From assembly GCF_900129365.1 (NCBI RefSeq), contig NZ_FQVM01000029.1, positions 1-30,025 on the forward strand: 30,025 nt of DNA, read 5' to 3'. A model generated the notes under the pieces. That model worked only from the letters and a program-made list of their open reading frames with translations, made no database searches and was not told where the DNA came from. Position numbers and translations under genes: made by a program. Below, piece after piece: positions 1-7,551 of the stretch. This DNA comes from Clostridium fallax. GTDB lineage: Bacteria; Bacillota; Clostridia; Clostridiales; Clostridiaceae. Numbering within the stretch: position 1 is the stretch's first letter; every line of letters starts with the position of its first letter.

Positions 1-26
1 TATATAAGTTAGGGAGTGATGTAAAA

Positions 27-977
27 ATGAATTTTATAGATATGCATTGTGATACTATAAGTAGAATTTATAACAGTAAAGAAAATATTTCTTTAAGAGA
101 TAACAATTTTCAGGTAGATTTAAATAAACTAAAAAAATCAAATTCTAAGGCACAGTTTTTTGCTTTATTTTTAGATTTAGATTATGTTAAATCTATTGAT
201 GAAAATCCTTATAACTATCTTAATGGGATGTTAAATACCTTTTATAGAGAGTTAAATTTAAATAAAGATATTTTAGCTCTAGCTAAGAATTATTATGATA
301 TGGAAAAAAATCATAAGGAAAATAAGATATCTGCCTTTTTAACTATTGAAGAGGGAGGTGCCCTTTTAGGTGATTTAGAAAAAATAAATGAAGTTTATGA
401 TAAGGGAGTTAGATTAATAACCTTAACTTGGAATTATAAAAATCAATTAGGCTATCCAAACTATAATTATGAATTTAAGGATAAAGGTCTTACTAATTTA
501 GGAATAGAATTTGTAGAAAGACTTAATGATCTTGGGATTTTAATAGATGTTTCTCACCTTTCAGATGGTGGTTTTTATGATGTTTTAAAATACTCTAAAT
601 CCCCTTTTGTAGCTTCTCACTCAAATTCTAGAGCTTTATGCAATCATAGTAGAAATTTAACTGATCCTATGATAAAGATATTAGCAAAGAAAGGCGGAAT
701 TATTGGATTAAATTTTTGCACAGAATTTTTAAGTAATGATAACATATCAAAGGTTTCTTATATGATAGATCATCTAAAACATATAAGAAATGTTGGAGGA
801 ATAGATGTTTTAGCTATAGGTGGAGATTTTGATGGTATTAATAGTACCTTAGAGATAAATAATATAGGAGAGATGGATAAGCTTCTCTTTGCACTTAAAA
901 AAGCTGGATTTAAAGAAGATGAAATAGAAAAAATATGGTATAAAAATGCTCAAAGAGTAATTAAAGAAGTTTTATAA
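27..977 (+). CDS. Membrane dipeptidase (renal dipeptidase-like), peptidase family M19
   Basis: This zinc enzyme of family M19 hydrolyses dipeptides, often with D-residues, and in bacteria probably acts in the cytoplasm on peptide or cell-wall fragments. The 316-aa protein shows the family landmarks in order: the N-terminal metal-binding HCD at residues 7-9, a glutamate in TIEEGG near residue 108, DVSHLS, ASHSNSRAL and a late GGDFDG. The length is normal for bacterial M19 enzymes of about 310-330 aa. There is no signal peptide. The start is an ATG about 10 nt after GGGAG. It stands alone on the + strand, with an AT-only hairpin downstream and an antiporter gene about 100 nt further on, so a shared operon is doubtful. 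The family call is firm; the natural substrate is not known. Confidence 0.9.
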   Translation: MNFIDMHCDTISRIYNSKENISLRDNNFQVDLNKLKKSNSKAQFFALFLDLDYVKSIDENPYNYLNGMLNTFYRELNLNKDILALAKNYYDMEKNHKENKISAFLTIEEGGALLGDLEKINEVYDKGVRLITLTWNYKNQLGYPNYNYEFKDKGLTNLGIEFVERLNDLGILIDVSHLSDGGFYDVLKYSKSPFVASHSNSRALCNHSRNLTDPMIKILAKKGGIIGLNFCTEFLSNDNISKVSYMIDHLKHIRNVGGIDVLAIGGDFDGINSTLEINNIGEMDKLLFALKKAGFKEDEIEKIWYKNAQRVIKEVL

Positions 978-982
978 ACTTA

Positions 983-1009
983 TTAATATTATAATAATTA
1001 TTATATTAA
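983..1009 (+). terminator. AT-only inverted repeat after the M19 gene, possible weak terminator
   Basis: Arms TTAATAT and ATATTAA enclose a second pair, ATAAT and ATTAT, with one T-T mismatch. The result is a 12-pair hairpin made only of A and T, six bases after the dipeptidase stop. It has no G-C pairs and no clean U-run, so it is at best a weak terminator. Confidence 0.3.
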
Positions 1010-1077
1010 ACCACTTTTATGACCTTCTTATTTATGTATAATTAGTATAGACTACTGAAAATTATGAGGTGATGACA

Positions 1078-2124
1078 ATGAAAATATTAAAGTGGTTTTT
1101 TATATTTTTACCAATAAGTATTTTAGGTGAATTTATGCATTTTTCACCTATTCTTATGTTTATTTTTTCTGCTCTTTCTATAGTTCCTTTAGCTGGAATT
1201 ATGGGAGAAGCTACTGAGGAAATTTCATTTTACTCCGGACCAAAGATTGGAGGCTTTTTAAATGCTACCTTTGGTAATGCAACTGAACTTATAATTTCTT
1301 TTTTTGCTTTAAAAAGCGGTCTTTTTGGAGTAGTAAAAGCTTCTATTGCAGGATCTGTTATAGGAAATATTCTTTTAGTTTTAGGTGCCAGTATGCTTTT
1401 TGGTGGCCTAAAATTTAAAACTCAGAAGTTTAATAAGCATATTGTCGAGACTAGTTCTAGTATGCTTATTTTTGCTGTTATAGGTTTAAGTGTTCCTGCA
1501 ATTTTTACACATACCTTAAAGCCTTCTTTATTAAATACAACTTATGAAGGATTAAGTGTTGTAGTTGCAGTAGTTATGTTTATAATATACATATTAAGCT
1601 TGGTATTTTATTTTTATACCCATAAAGATATATATGCTGTAGAAAGTGATGATTTTGGAGAAGCCAAGTGGTCATTAAAAAAATCAATAATAATATTAAT
1701 CATAGCTACAATTTTAATTGCTATAGAAAGTGAACTTTTAGTATCATCTGTAGAACCTATGACAAATACGTTAGGTTTAAGCGAATTATTTGTAGGTATA
1801 ATCATTATGCCTATTATAGGAAATGCTGCAGAACATAGCACAGCAGTTATGATGGCAATGAAAAATAAAATGAATGTTGCAATAGAAATAGCTATTGGAT
1901 CTAGCTTACAGATAATATTATTTGTTGCTCCTGTTTTAATTTTCTTAAGCCTACTATTTACTCCTATGAGTATAATATTTAATGAATTTGAACTAGTAGC
2001 ACTTATAGTTTCTGTATTTATTGCAAATAGAGTTGCTAGCGATGGGGAATCTAATTGGCTAGAAGGAGTTCAATTACTTGCAGTATATTTTATAGTTGCA
2101 GCAGCTTTCTTTATTATTAAATAA
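1078..2124 (+). CDS. cax: Calcium/proton antiporter, CaxA (Cax) family
   Basis: This integral membrane exchanger is predicted to export Ca2+ in return for protons across the cytoplasmic membrane. The protein is 348 aa with about ten to eleven hydrophobic segments and the two alpha-repeat signatures of the family: GNATELIIS in the first half and GNAAEHSTAVMMA in the second, each carrying the ion-coordinating acidic residue. A short charged loop near the centre (DDFGEAKW) separates the two halves. Possible starts are GTG 1069, ATG 1072 and ATG 1078. GAGGTGAT at 1066-1073 overlaps the first two and lies correctly spaced before ATG 1078, so 1078 is chosen. A TATAAT at 1037-1042 may be its -10 box, though I see no convincing -35. 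A long hairpin follows the stop. Relatives may also move other divalent cations. Confidence 0.9.
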   Translation: MKILKWFFIFLPISILGEFMHFSPILMFIFSALSIVPLAGIMGEATEEISFYSGPKIGGFLNATFGNATELIISFFALKSGLFGVVKASIAGSVIGNILLVLGASMLFGGLKFKTQKFNKHIVETSSSMLIFAVIGLSVPAIFTHTLKPSLLNTTYEGLSVVVAVVMFIIYILSLVFYFYTHKDIYAVESDDFGEAKWSLKKSIIILIIATILIAIESELLVSSVEPMTNTLGLSELFVGIIIMPIIGNAAEHSTAVMMAMKNKMNVAIEIAIGSSLQIILFVAPVLIFLSLLFTPMSIIFNEFELVALIVSVFIANRVASDGESNWLEGVQLLAVYFIVAAAFFIIK

Positions 2125-2150
2125 AGAGAGCTTAAAATAATTAATGTATA

Positions 2151-2205
2151 ATAAATAAGCTAGGATTTTAGAATAACAAATAATCTAAATTACTAGCTTA
2201 TTTAT
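2151..2205. terminator. Bidirectional stem-loop terminator
   Basis: Thirteen-base arms ATAAATAAGCTAG (2151-2163) and CTAGCTTATTTAT (2193-2205) match perfectly. A second inner pair, TTTAGA with TCTAAA, extends the stem. T-rich sequence follows on the + strand and T/A-rich sequence on the - strand. It lies between the stop of the antiporter (+) and the stop of the 86-aa gene (-), so it probably ends both transcripts. Confidence 0.75.
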
Positions 2206-2228
2206 ATTTTATACAATTATAAATATAA

Positions 2229-2489
2229 CTATTTTATATCTTTATAAGCTTTTTTTATTATATTTTCACAGTCATTTATAAAAAGCTCTGCTTCTTCATC
2301 AGAAACATAGTTACCAAAAGCACGACTAATACCTGATGCAATAGATGCTAAATCCTCTTCGCTTATTTTTAACTTTTTATAATGTTTTTTTCTATCTTCA
2401 GAATTTTTAGGATCTAATCCTTCCTTTTTCATATTATTGTTTATTATATCTTGTAATTTATTTGCCTTATTTACTATATCATTTTTCAT
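2229..2489 (-). CDS. Small protein of unknown function, 86 aa
   Basis: I do not recognise this protein. It is soluble, rich in lysine, aspartate and glutamate, and predicted to be mostly helical, with no signal peptide or membrane segment. The central motif SEEDLASIASGISRAFG and the C-terminal half with DEEAELFINDCEN suggest a compact helical domain. Its single cysteine is near the C-terminus. The frame is open from 2498, but AAGGAG lies 10 nt before the ATG at 2489 and only 1-2 nt before the ATG at 2498, so 2489 is preferred. It is a single-gene unit facing the antiporter across a shared terminator, with about 230 nt of AT-rich spacer upstream. That it is a real gene rests on the good ribosome-binding site, the terminator and normal codon use. 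Confidence 0.65.
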   Translation of the reverse strand: MKNDIVNKANKLQDIINNNMKKEGLDPKNSEDRKKHYKKLKISEEDLASIASGISRAFGNYVSDEEAELFINDCENIIKKAYKDIK

Positions 2490-2730
2490 ATACCTCATAC
2501 TCCTTTTATAAATAAAATTTGATTTGAAAATAAGTTATTAAACTAAATATTATATATTTTTTAAAAGTTATTTTAAATATAAAACCTCTTATTTTTATAT
2601 TAGCACATTAAAAATTATTCTATTTAAATTTTATTATTAGTTTTAATTTATTTTACAATTAATTAACTATATTTATAATAGAAAGCATATAGTGAGGTAT
2701 TATATTTATTTTTAAGGATTATAAATAAAA

Positions 2731-2764
2731 AAGATGCAAAATATTTTTAAATATTTTACATCTT
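2731..2764 (-). terminator. Rho-independent terminator of the NlpC/P60 gene
   Basis: The outer stem AAGATG/CATCTT is followed, after one mismatch, by a nine-pair AT stem. Reading on the - strand the hairpin is followed at once by TTTTTTATTT. It begins about 20 nt after the stop of the cell-wall hydrolase. Confidence 0.85.
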
Positions 2765-2782
2765 AATACTTATCTAACTAAA

Positions 2783-4219
2783 CTATTTAATAGCTATATC
2801 ACTATTTTTAATAATATTTTTTTTAAATTCTTTAGTATCTTTTTCTTTAGGAGATTTATTTTCCTTAGAATTTTTATCATCTTTTAAATCTTTTAAGTTA
2901 TTAAATTCTTCATTTTTTAAAGCATCATTACTTTTTATGGTTTGGTTTTCATTTAAAGTAGTATCATCTACTTTATCTTCTAATAATTCATCTTTCTTGT
3001 TATCTTCAATAGAATTATCATCTTTTTTTCCATCATTTTCTTTGTTGGATACATCTTCTTTTATAGATTCATCATTGTTTTTAAAATCATCTTTTAAATT
3101 ATCATCCTTTAAAGCGTCTGAATTATCTTCTAATACTTTATTAGGATCATTCCAAATTCCATTAATGTCTAATGGGTATCCTTCTACTACTTTATCTTTA
3201 ATCATTCTACCCCAGCCATCAAAGTAATGCCAATTTAAAGTATTATTATCTCCTTTTATATATTGCCATCCTTTTAGCATAGCTCCACTTTCATCAAAAT
3301 AAAACCATTCATCTTTGTTGTCATAGTTTATTTTTTGCCAACCTGTTAACATGATACCATTTTCATTAAAATAATACCATGTATCATTTACTTTATACCA
3401 GCCAGTAACCATAACTCCATAACTATCAAAATAGAACCACTCATCATTTCCGCCGTAATTTATTTTTTGCCAACCTGTTAACATACCACCGTTTTCATTA
3501 AAATAAAACCATTCATCATTTCCACTAAAGCTAATCCTATACCATGAATTACTAATCATAGCACCGGACTCATTTAAATAGTACCAAACTTCATTTCCGT
3601 CATCGTATACTTGTTTATGCCATCCAGTTAACATAGCTCCATTATTGTCAAAATAGTACCAAGATTTATTATCACCCCAAGGAATAAAATTCCATCCAAC
3701 AGATAAATAGCCATTATCATTATAATAGCACCAATAACCATTAGCATTATCCCAACAATTATATTTAGTAGTCTCAACTATTCTTCTTGCATTAACAAAA
3801 TGATATATATTATCAATTCTTACTGCTCCACCTCTTCCAGGTGCATGAATAACTTGTCCATTACCTACATAAATTCCTACATGTCTAGGTGCGCTATAAG
3901 ACCCTAGCATAAACACTAAATCTCCTGGCTCCATTTCAGAGTAAGAAATAGGCTCACCAATATTTACTTGATCATAAGTAGTTCTCCCTATATTATAACC
4001 AAAGTGACTATAAACATAGCAAGCTAAACCTGAACAGTCAAAACCTACATTAGGATTCATACAACCACCAACATAAGGTACTCCAATAAAGTTTTTAGCA
4101 TAGCTTACTATATCTTCTCCTCTTGTAGCTGCCTTTGCCTCTTTTATAGTAATAGGCATAAAAATAATCAAAAACGTAAATATTGTTGTACATATAAATA
4201 TATTTTTAAATTTTTTCAT
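2783..4219 (-). CDS. Secreted NlpC/P60 cell-wall endopeptidase with choline-binding-type repeats
   Basis: This is a predicted exported peptidoglycan hydrolase that cuts stem peptides. Residues 1-31 form a signal peptide: a lysine start, a hydrophobic core, and AKAA at the cleavage site. Residues 34-150 are an NlpC/P60 (C40) domain with catalytic Cys62 in FDCSGLA, His113 in PRHVGIYVG and a second histidine at 125. Residues about 155-355 hold seven or eight repeats of roughly 20-25 residues with W-Y-Y-F and G-M-LTGW patterns, as in choline- or glucan-binding wall modules. From about 365 to the end the chain is low-complexity Asp/Lys/Asn/Glu, with no LPXTG motif. GAGGTGG precedes the ATG with good spacing, and an inverted repeat lies in the leader. 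It is a single gene with its own terminator. The catalytic call is firm; the wall ligand is not known. Confidence 0.9.
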   Translation of the reverse strand: MKKFKNIFICTTIFTFLIIFMPITIKEAKAATRGEDIVSYAKNFIGVPYVGGCMNPNVGFDCSGLACYVYSHFGYNIGRTTYDQVNIGEPISYSEMEPGDLVFMLGSYSAPRHVGIYVGNGQVIHAPGRGGAVRIDNIYHFVNARRIVETTKYNCWDNANGYWCYYNDNGYLSVGWNFIPWGDNKSWYYFDNNGAMLTGWHKQVYDDGNEVWYYLNESGAMISNSWYRISFSGNDEWFYFNENGGMLTGWQKINYGGNDEWFYFDSYGVMVTGWYKVNDTWYYFNENGIMLTGWQKINYDNKDEWFYFDESGAMLKGWQYIKGDNNTLNWHYFDGWGRMIKDKVVEGYPLDINGIWNDPNKVLEDNSDALKDDNLKDDFKNNDESIKEDVSNKENDGKKDDNSIEDNKKDELLEDKVDDTTLNENQTIKSNDALKNEEFNNLKDLKDDKNSKENKSPKEKDTKEFKKNIIKNSDIAIK

Positions 4220-4241
4220 TTATTATCCACCTCATAGTATT

Positions 4242-4270
4242 TTTTAAGCTAAATTTAAGGCGGCTTAAAA
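4242..4270 (-). promoter_or_regulatory. Inverted repeat in the leader of the NlpC/P60 gene
   Basis: Eight-base arms TTTTAAGC (4242-4249) and GCTTAAAA (4263-4270) flank a 13-nt loop, just upstream of the ribosome-binding site of the cell-wall hydrolase. It could be an operator or an mRNA leader hairpin. The remaining spacer up to 4449 is AT-rich and shows no promoter I would defend. Confidence 0.3.
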
Positions 4271-4449
4271 TGAAAGGATTCTCTACATTATTAAGTAGTT
4301 ATGATTAAACAATTTAAAATTTTATGTACAACTATAATCTTTAGTTTACATAAATAATTCATATTTGACTTAACAAATACTATTTTAACATTAATTTACT
4401 AAATTTGATAGTGATTATTATTCATATTTTTATTTATTTTTCATTTTAT

Positions 4450-4863
4450 TTACTCTACTTGAGTTAATAATCGTCTCATTACATCCTTTAATTTACCCTC
4501 ACCTAATTCATAATTAGCTATTGCAACTACCGCTTTTACATTATTTTCAGATTTATCCCATTTATAAGATGCAAATTGAACAATTGCATCACTTGGAAGA
4601 ATTTCTTCAATATCTACTGCTAATTCATCTGTAAAACTTAAATATTCATCAAATAATTCATCATCATTAAGATCTTTTAAATCGCAACTTTCCATAATCT
4701 CTTCATTAATTATAGAGACATCTAAACTCATATTAAAAGCTACTATATCTTCCCTTTTAGATCCTTTGCTCATATCCTTTAGGATTTTAAAATCAGAATT
4801 ATTTTCTATTAATTCTTTTATTTCTTTACTGTCTACTACTCTGTTTCCAAATGCTATATACAT
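4450..4863 (-). CDS. Protein of unknown function, 137 aa, acidic
   Basis: I do not recognise this family. The frame is open from 4911, but AAGGAG sits 7 nt before the ATG at 4863, so the protein most likely starts MYIAFGNRVV and has 137 residues. It is acidic in the middle (DLKDLNDDELFDEYLSFTDE) and carries a possible beta-rich C-terminal part around QFASYKWDKSENNVKAVVAI. No signal peptide, membrane segment or cysteine-pair motif is visible. It has its own strong promoter 93-121 nt upstream and no close partner on the same strand: the flavoprotein gene ends 133 nt before its start. This suggests a monocistronic housekeeping-level gene. No function can be assigned from the sequence. Confidence 0.7.
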   Translation of the reverse strand: MYIAFGNRVVDSKEIKELIENNSDFKILKDMSKGSKREDIVAFNMSLDVSIINEEIMESCDLKDLNDDELFDEYLSFTDELAVDIEEILPSDAIVQFASYKWDKSENNVKAVVAIANYELGEGKLKDVMRRLLTQVE

Positions 4864-4955
4864 ATGTAATCTCCTTTTTAAGATTATATTTTTAGTAAAA
4901 TATTTATTCATTAAAAATATAATTAAGTTTAAATTTTAAATAAATTTCATTAATC

Positions 4956-4984
4956 ATAGTATCTTCTTAATTAAGTATTGTCAA
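4956..4984 (-). promoter_or_regulatory. Near-consensus vegetative promoter for the 137-aa gene
   Basis: On the - strand a perfect -35 box TTGACA (4979-4984) is followed by a 17-nt spacer and the -10 box TACTAT (4956-4961). Transcription would start near 4949, giving a leader of about 85 nt. The spacer contains the palindrome CTTAATTAAG. Confidence 0.75.
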
Positions 4985-4996
4985 GGAAAGTATGTA

Positions 4997-6547
4997 CTAC
5001 TTTTCTATATAATGACTTCCTAAGGATTCCTTTCTATTTATCATAGCATTTAATAAACTTTCACCAAATACTAAATAACTTTTAGCTTGAGATTTTATTA
5101 ATAAATTTTCATAACAATTTTCTTTATTATAATAATTAATATATAAACTATTTAATAATTTTTTATAATTCTTTTTAAGTTTTATTAAATTATCTATTTT
5201 TCTTATTATAGCAGTATTATAATATAAGGATTTTTTAAAATATTTTACTGATTCTTCTGCTACTTTTTCATCTATTTTATTTAATTCTGATATAGAATTT
5301 AAAACTATAGATTTTACATCTAAATCTTTATTAATATTAATTTTATTTATGTATTCTTTAGCATTTTTCCCAGCAATATTACCAAATACTATAGCTCCTA
5401 CAGTAGAAAGACCACCTATTCTATCTGCTCCATGTATTCCCCCTGTAACTTCTCCACAGGCAAAAATTCCATCTACTGAAGTTTCTCCTCTTTCATTAAT
5501 TTCTACCCCACCATTACAGGCATGGGCACAATGGATAATATTTATTTTTTCATCTATTTTTCCATATTTATCTACAAGCCATTTAAAATAATTTTGAATT
5601 AAAGTATCTTCTATATTTTCTATGTTCTTTGGATATTTAAAATAGACTTTATTAGCATTTTTCACATTCTCTTTAAATATATGTAAATCTATTTTTTTAG
5701 ATTTCATTCTTGAAGTAAAAGGAGCATAGGTTGAACGTTCTTTTAAATATTTTTTATCTTCCTTTGGTATAACCTCTTTTTCATTATTTTTATAGAAATT
5801 TACATACTCATAAGCTCTCTCGTTAAAAACAACTCTATATTTACTGCAGTAACTAGTAGGAATGAACTGTATAAATTCTAAGTTTTTCATTTTACATCCT
5901 AACTTTTCTAAAAAATAATGTATTATAGGTGTATTTTTTTCTTGAGAAAAATTATTATCATATATACAGGTATATCCCCCTGATGCTATAATTAAGGCTT
6001 TACATCTTATAAAGGTTAAACTTTTATCTTTATTTATCATAAGTAAACCTTTACTTAAATCTTTGAAGTTAAAAATATCTATTACAAAACTATTATTAAA
6101 AAGTTCTATATTTTTTTCTAAGAATAATTTATTAAATGATTCTTTTGCAGAAGCGAAATCAAACCCCTTCCAGGTTCTTCCTTTATGGTCATAGCAAGGT
6201 ACTACTAAATCATTATTAATAGAATCCTTAAGTTTTACACCTAAATCATATAAGCTTAGTACACTATTTTTTCCTTCCTCTACTAATATTTTTGTTAAAT
6301 TCTCATTATTTACATATCCTCCAACTTTACTTATAGTTTTTACAAAGTCTTTTTTATCCTCCTCATTATCTGAATAAACCATACCAAGTCCCCAAGTACC
6401 AGGATAAAAACTAGCACCGAAAGATTTTTCACCAGTAGTTACTACAGCTACTTCTAAGGAAGTATTTATATAATTTTTTAATGCAGATATTCCTGCTAAC
6501 CCTGTTCCTACTATAACTATATCTTTATATATATTATTTACTTTCAT
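4997..6547 (-). CDS. FAD-dependent oxidoreductase, fumarate reductase / L-aspartate oxidase superfamily
   Basis: The protein (516 aa) has the FAD-binding dinucleotide fold at its N-terminus, DIVIVGTGLAG with GTGLAG at residues 14-19. In the second half is the superfamily signature in which the flavin is held again: HACNGG, GIFACGEVTGGIHGADRIGG, then a small-residue stretch. The HGADRIGG segment corresponds to the HGANRL segment with the catalytic arginine in fumarate reductase and aspartate oxidase. The C-terminal ~100 residues are lysine-rich and helical. There is no signal peptide, haem motif or iron-sulfur motif. It is the last gene of a four-gene - strand cluster, 44 nt after tRNase Z. 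L-aspartate oxidase is possible, but no nadA or nadC lies beside it, so the substrate is left open. Confidence 0.75.
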   Translation of the reverse strand: MKVNNIYKDIVIVGTGLAGISALKNYINTSLEVAVVTTGEKSFGASFYPGTWGLGMVYSDNEEDKKDFVKTISKVGGYVNNENLTKILVEEGKNSVLSLYDLGVKLKDSINNDLVVPCYDHKGRTWKGFDFASAKESFNKLFLEKNIELFNNSFVIDIFNFKDLSKGLLMINKDKSLTFIRCKALIIASGGYTCIYDNNFSQEKNTPIIHYFLEKLGCKMKNLEFIQFIPTSYCSKYRVVFNERAYEYVNFYKNNEKEVIPKEDKKYLKERSTYAPFTSRMKSKKIDLHIFKENVKNANKVYFKYPKNIENIEDTLIQNYFKWLVDKYGKIDEKINIIHCAHACNGGVEINERGETSVDGIFACGEVTGGIHGADRIGGLSTVGAIVFGNIAGKNAKEYINKININKDLDVKSIVLNSISELNKIDEKVAEESVKYFKKSLYYNTAIIRKIDNLIKLKKNYKKLLNSLYINYYNKENCYENLLIKSQAKSYLVFGESLLNAMINRKESLGSHYIEK

Positions 6548-6591
6548 CTTATACCACCATTTTCAATATTAATTATTTATATATTTAACTA

Positions 6592-7536
6592 TTAGTTTTC
6601 AAAATCTAAGCTCTTTATAATTCTATCCTCTCCTATAATTACATTAGGAAAAACTTCTCTTGCATTATCTAAAAACTCATAGGGATCATTTATAGAAGGA
6701 CTAAAGTGAGTTAATAAAAGCTCTGATACCTTTCCTCTATAGGCTAAAGTAGCTGCCTCCCTAAAGGTCATATGTTTATTCTTTATAGCCTTTACTTTGT
6801 CTTCATCACTTCCATAAGTTCCTTCACATATAAATAAATCACTTTCATAGATGAATGGAATCATTGTGTTTAAAGGTCTACTATCTGTTATATAATTAAT
6901 TTTTATTCCCCTTCTCTCATCTCCAAGAACCATATTAGAATAATAAGTAACACCTTCAAAGGTTACTTCTTTTTCTTTTTGAAGTTTATTCCATAATTTT
7001 TTTGGAACATCATTTCCTATTGCTTTATTCACATCAAATTTAGGAGTTCTTTTAATATAAAAACTATATCCTAAACAATCAGCAGAGTGGTCTAATTCTA
7101 AGGTTTTAATTTCTAGTTCTCCTTTATCAGTAGAGCTTACTAAAAGGCCTTCATTTTTATCAAGATAAAAATGAATTTCTCTTGGATCTTCTATTATATT
7201 AAGCTCATAAGGCAGATAAGGAAGGAGAACTCTAAATATATTTATAATGTTTTTTATTCCCTTAGGACCTATTATAGTTAAGGGCTTTGTTCTACCACTA
7301 TTACCTATAGTTCCTAATAATCCTGGAAGTCCATTAATATGATCTCCATGACAATGGGTTATACATATAATATCTATAGACTTAAATCCCCAACCTAACA
7401 TTCTCATAGATACTTGAGCCCCTTCTCCACAGTCTATTAATATTTTTCTTCCAGAATAATTCATAAAAATAGCTGATAAAAATCTATTAGGCATAGGCAT
7501 ACCACCACCACATCCTAGTAATGCTAAATCTATCAT
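6592..7536 (-). CDS. rnz: Ribonuclease Z (tRNA 3'-end processing endonuclease)
   Basis: This metallo-beta-lactamase-fold enzyme cuts the 3' trailer from tRNA precursors in the cytoplasm. In the 314-aa protein the zinc motif is H61-C-H63-G-D65-H66, followed by INGLPGLLGT. The N-terminal loop DCGEGAQ precedes it, a further zinc histidine lies in ELDHSADCLGY, and the C-terminal HFSP corresponds to the last zinc-ligand histidine of the family. The length of about 310 residues is that of the short bacterial form. The start ATG has AAAGGTGG 7 nt upstream, within 15 nt of the stop of the preceding gene, so the two are probably co-transcribed. Other MBL hydrolases share the fold, but the HCHGDHINGLPG context supports tRNase Z. 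Confidence 0.85.
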   Translation of the reverse strand: MIDLALLGCGGGMPMPNRFLSAIFMNYSGRKILIDCGEGAQVSMRMLGWGFKSIDIICITHCHGDHINGLPGLLGTIGNSGRTKPLTIIGPKGIKNIINIFRVLLPYLPYELNIIEDPREIHFYLDKNEGLLVSSTDKGELEIKTLELDHSADCLGYSFYIKRTPKFDVNKAIGNDVPKKLWNKLQKEKEVTFEGVTYYSNMVLGDERRGIKINYITDSRPLNTMIPFIYESDLFICEGTYGSDEDKVKAIKNKHMTFREAATLAYRGKVSELLLTHFSPSINDPYEFLDNAREVFPNVIIGEDRIIKSLDFEN

Positions 7537-7551
7537 AATAAAACCACCTTT

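Noticed and set aside
1614..1841. 75-codon - strand frame inside the antiporter gene
   Set aside because: It is a shadow of the strongly supported + strand antiporter frame.
4991..5008. Hairpin AAAGTA/TACTTT near the flavoprotein stop
   Set aside because: It overlaps the last codons, has a bulge and lacks a T-run, so it is not convincing as a terminator.
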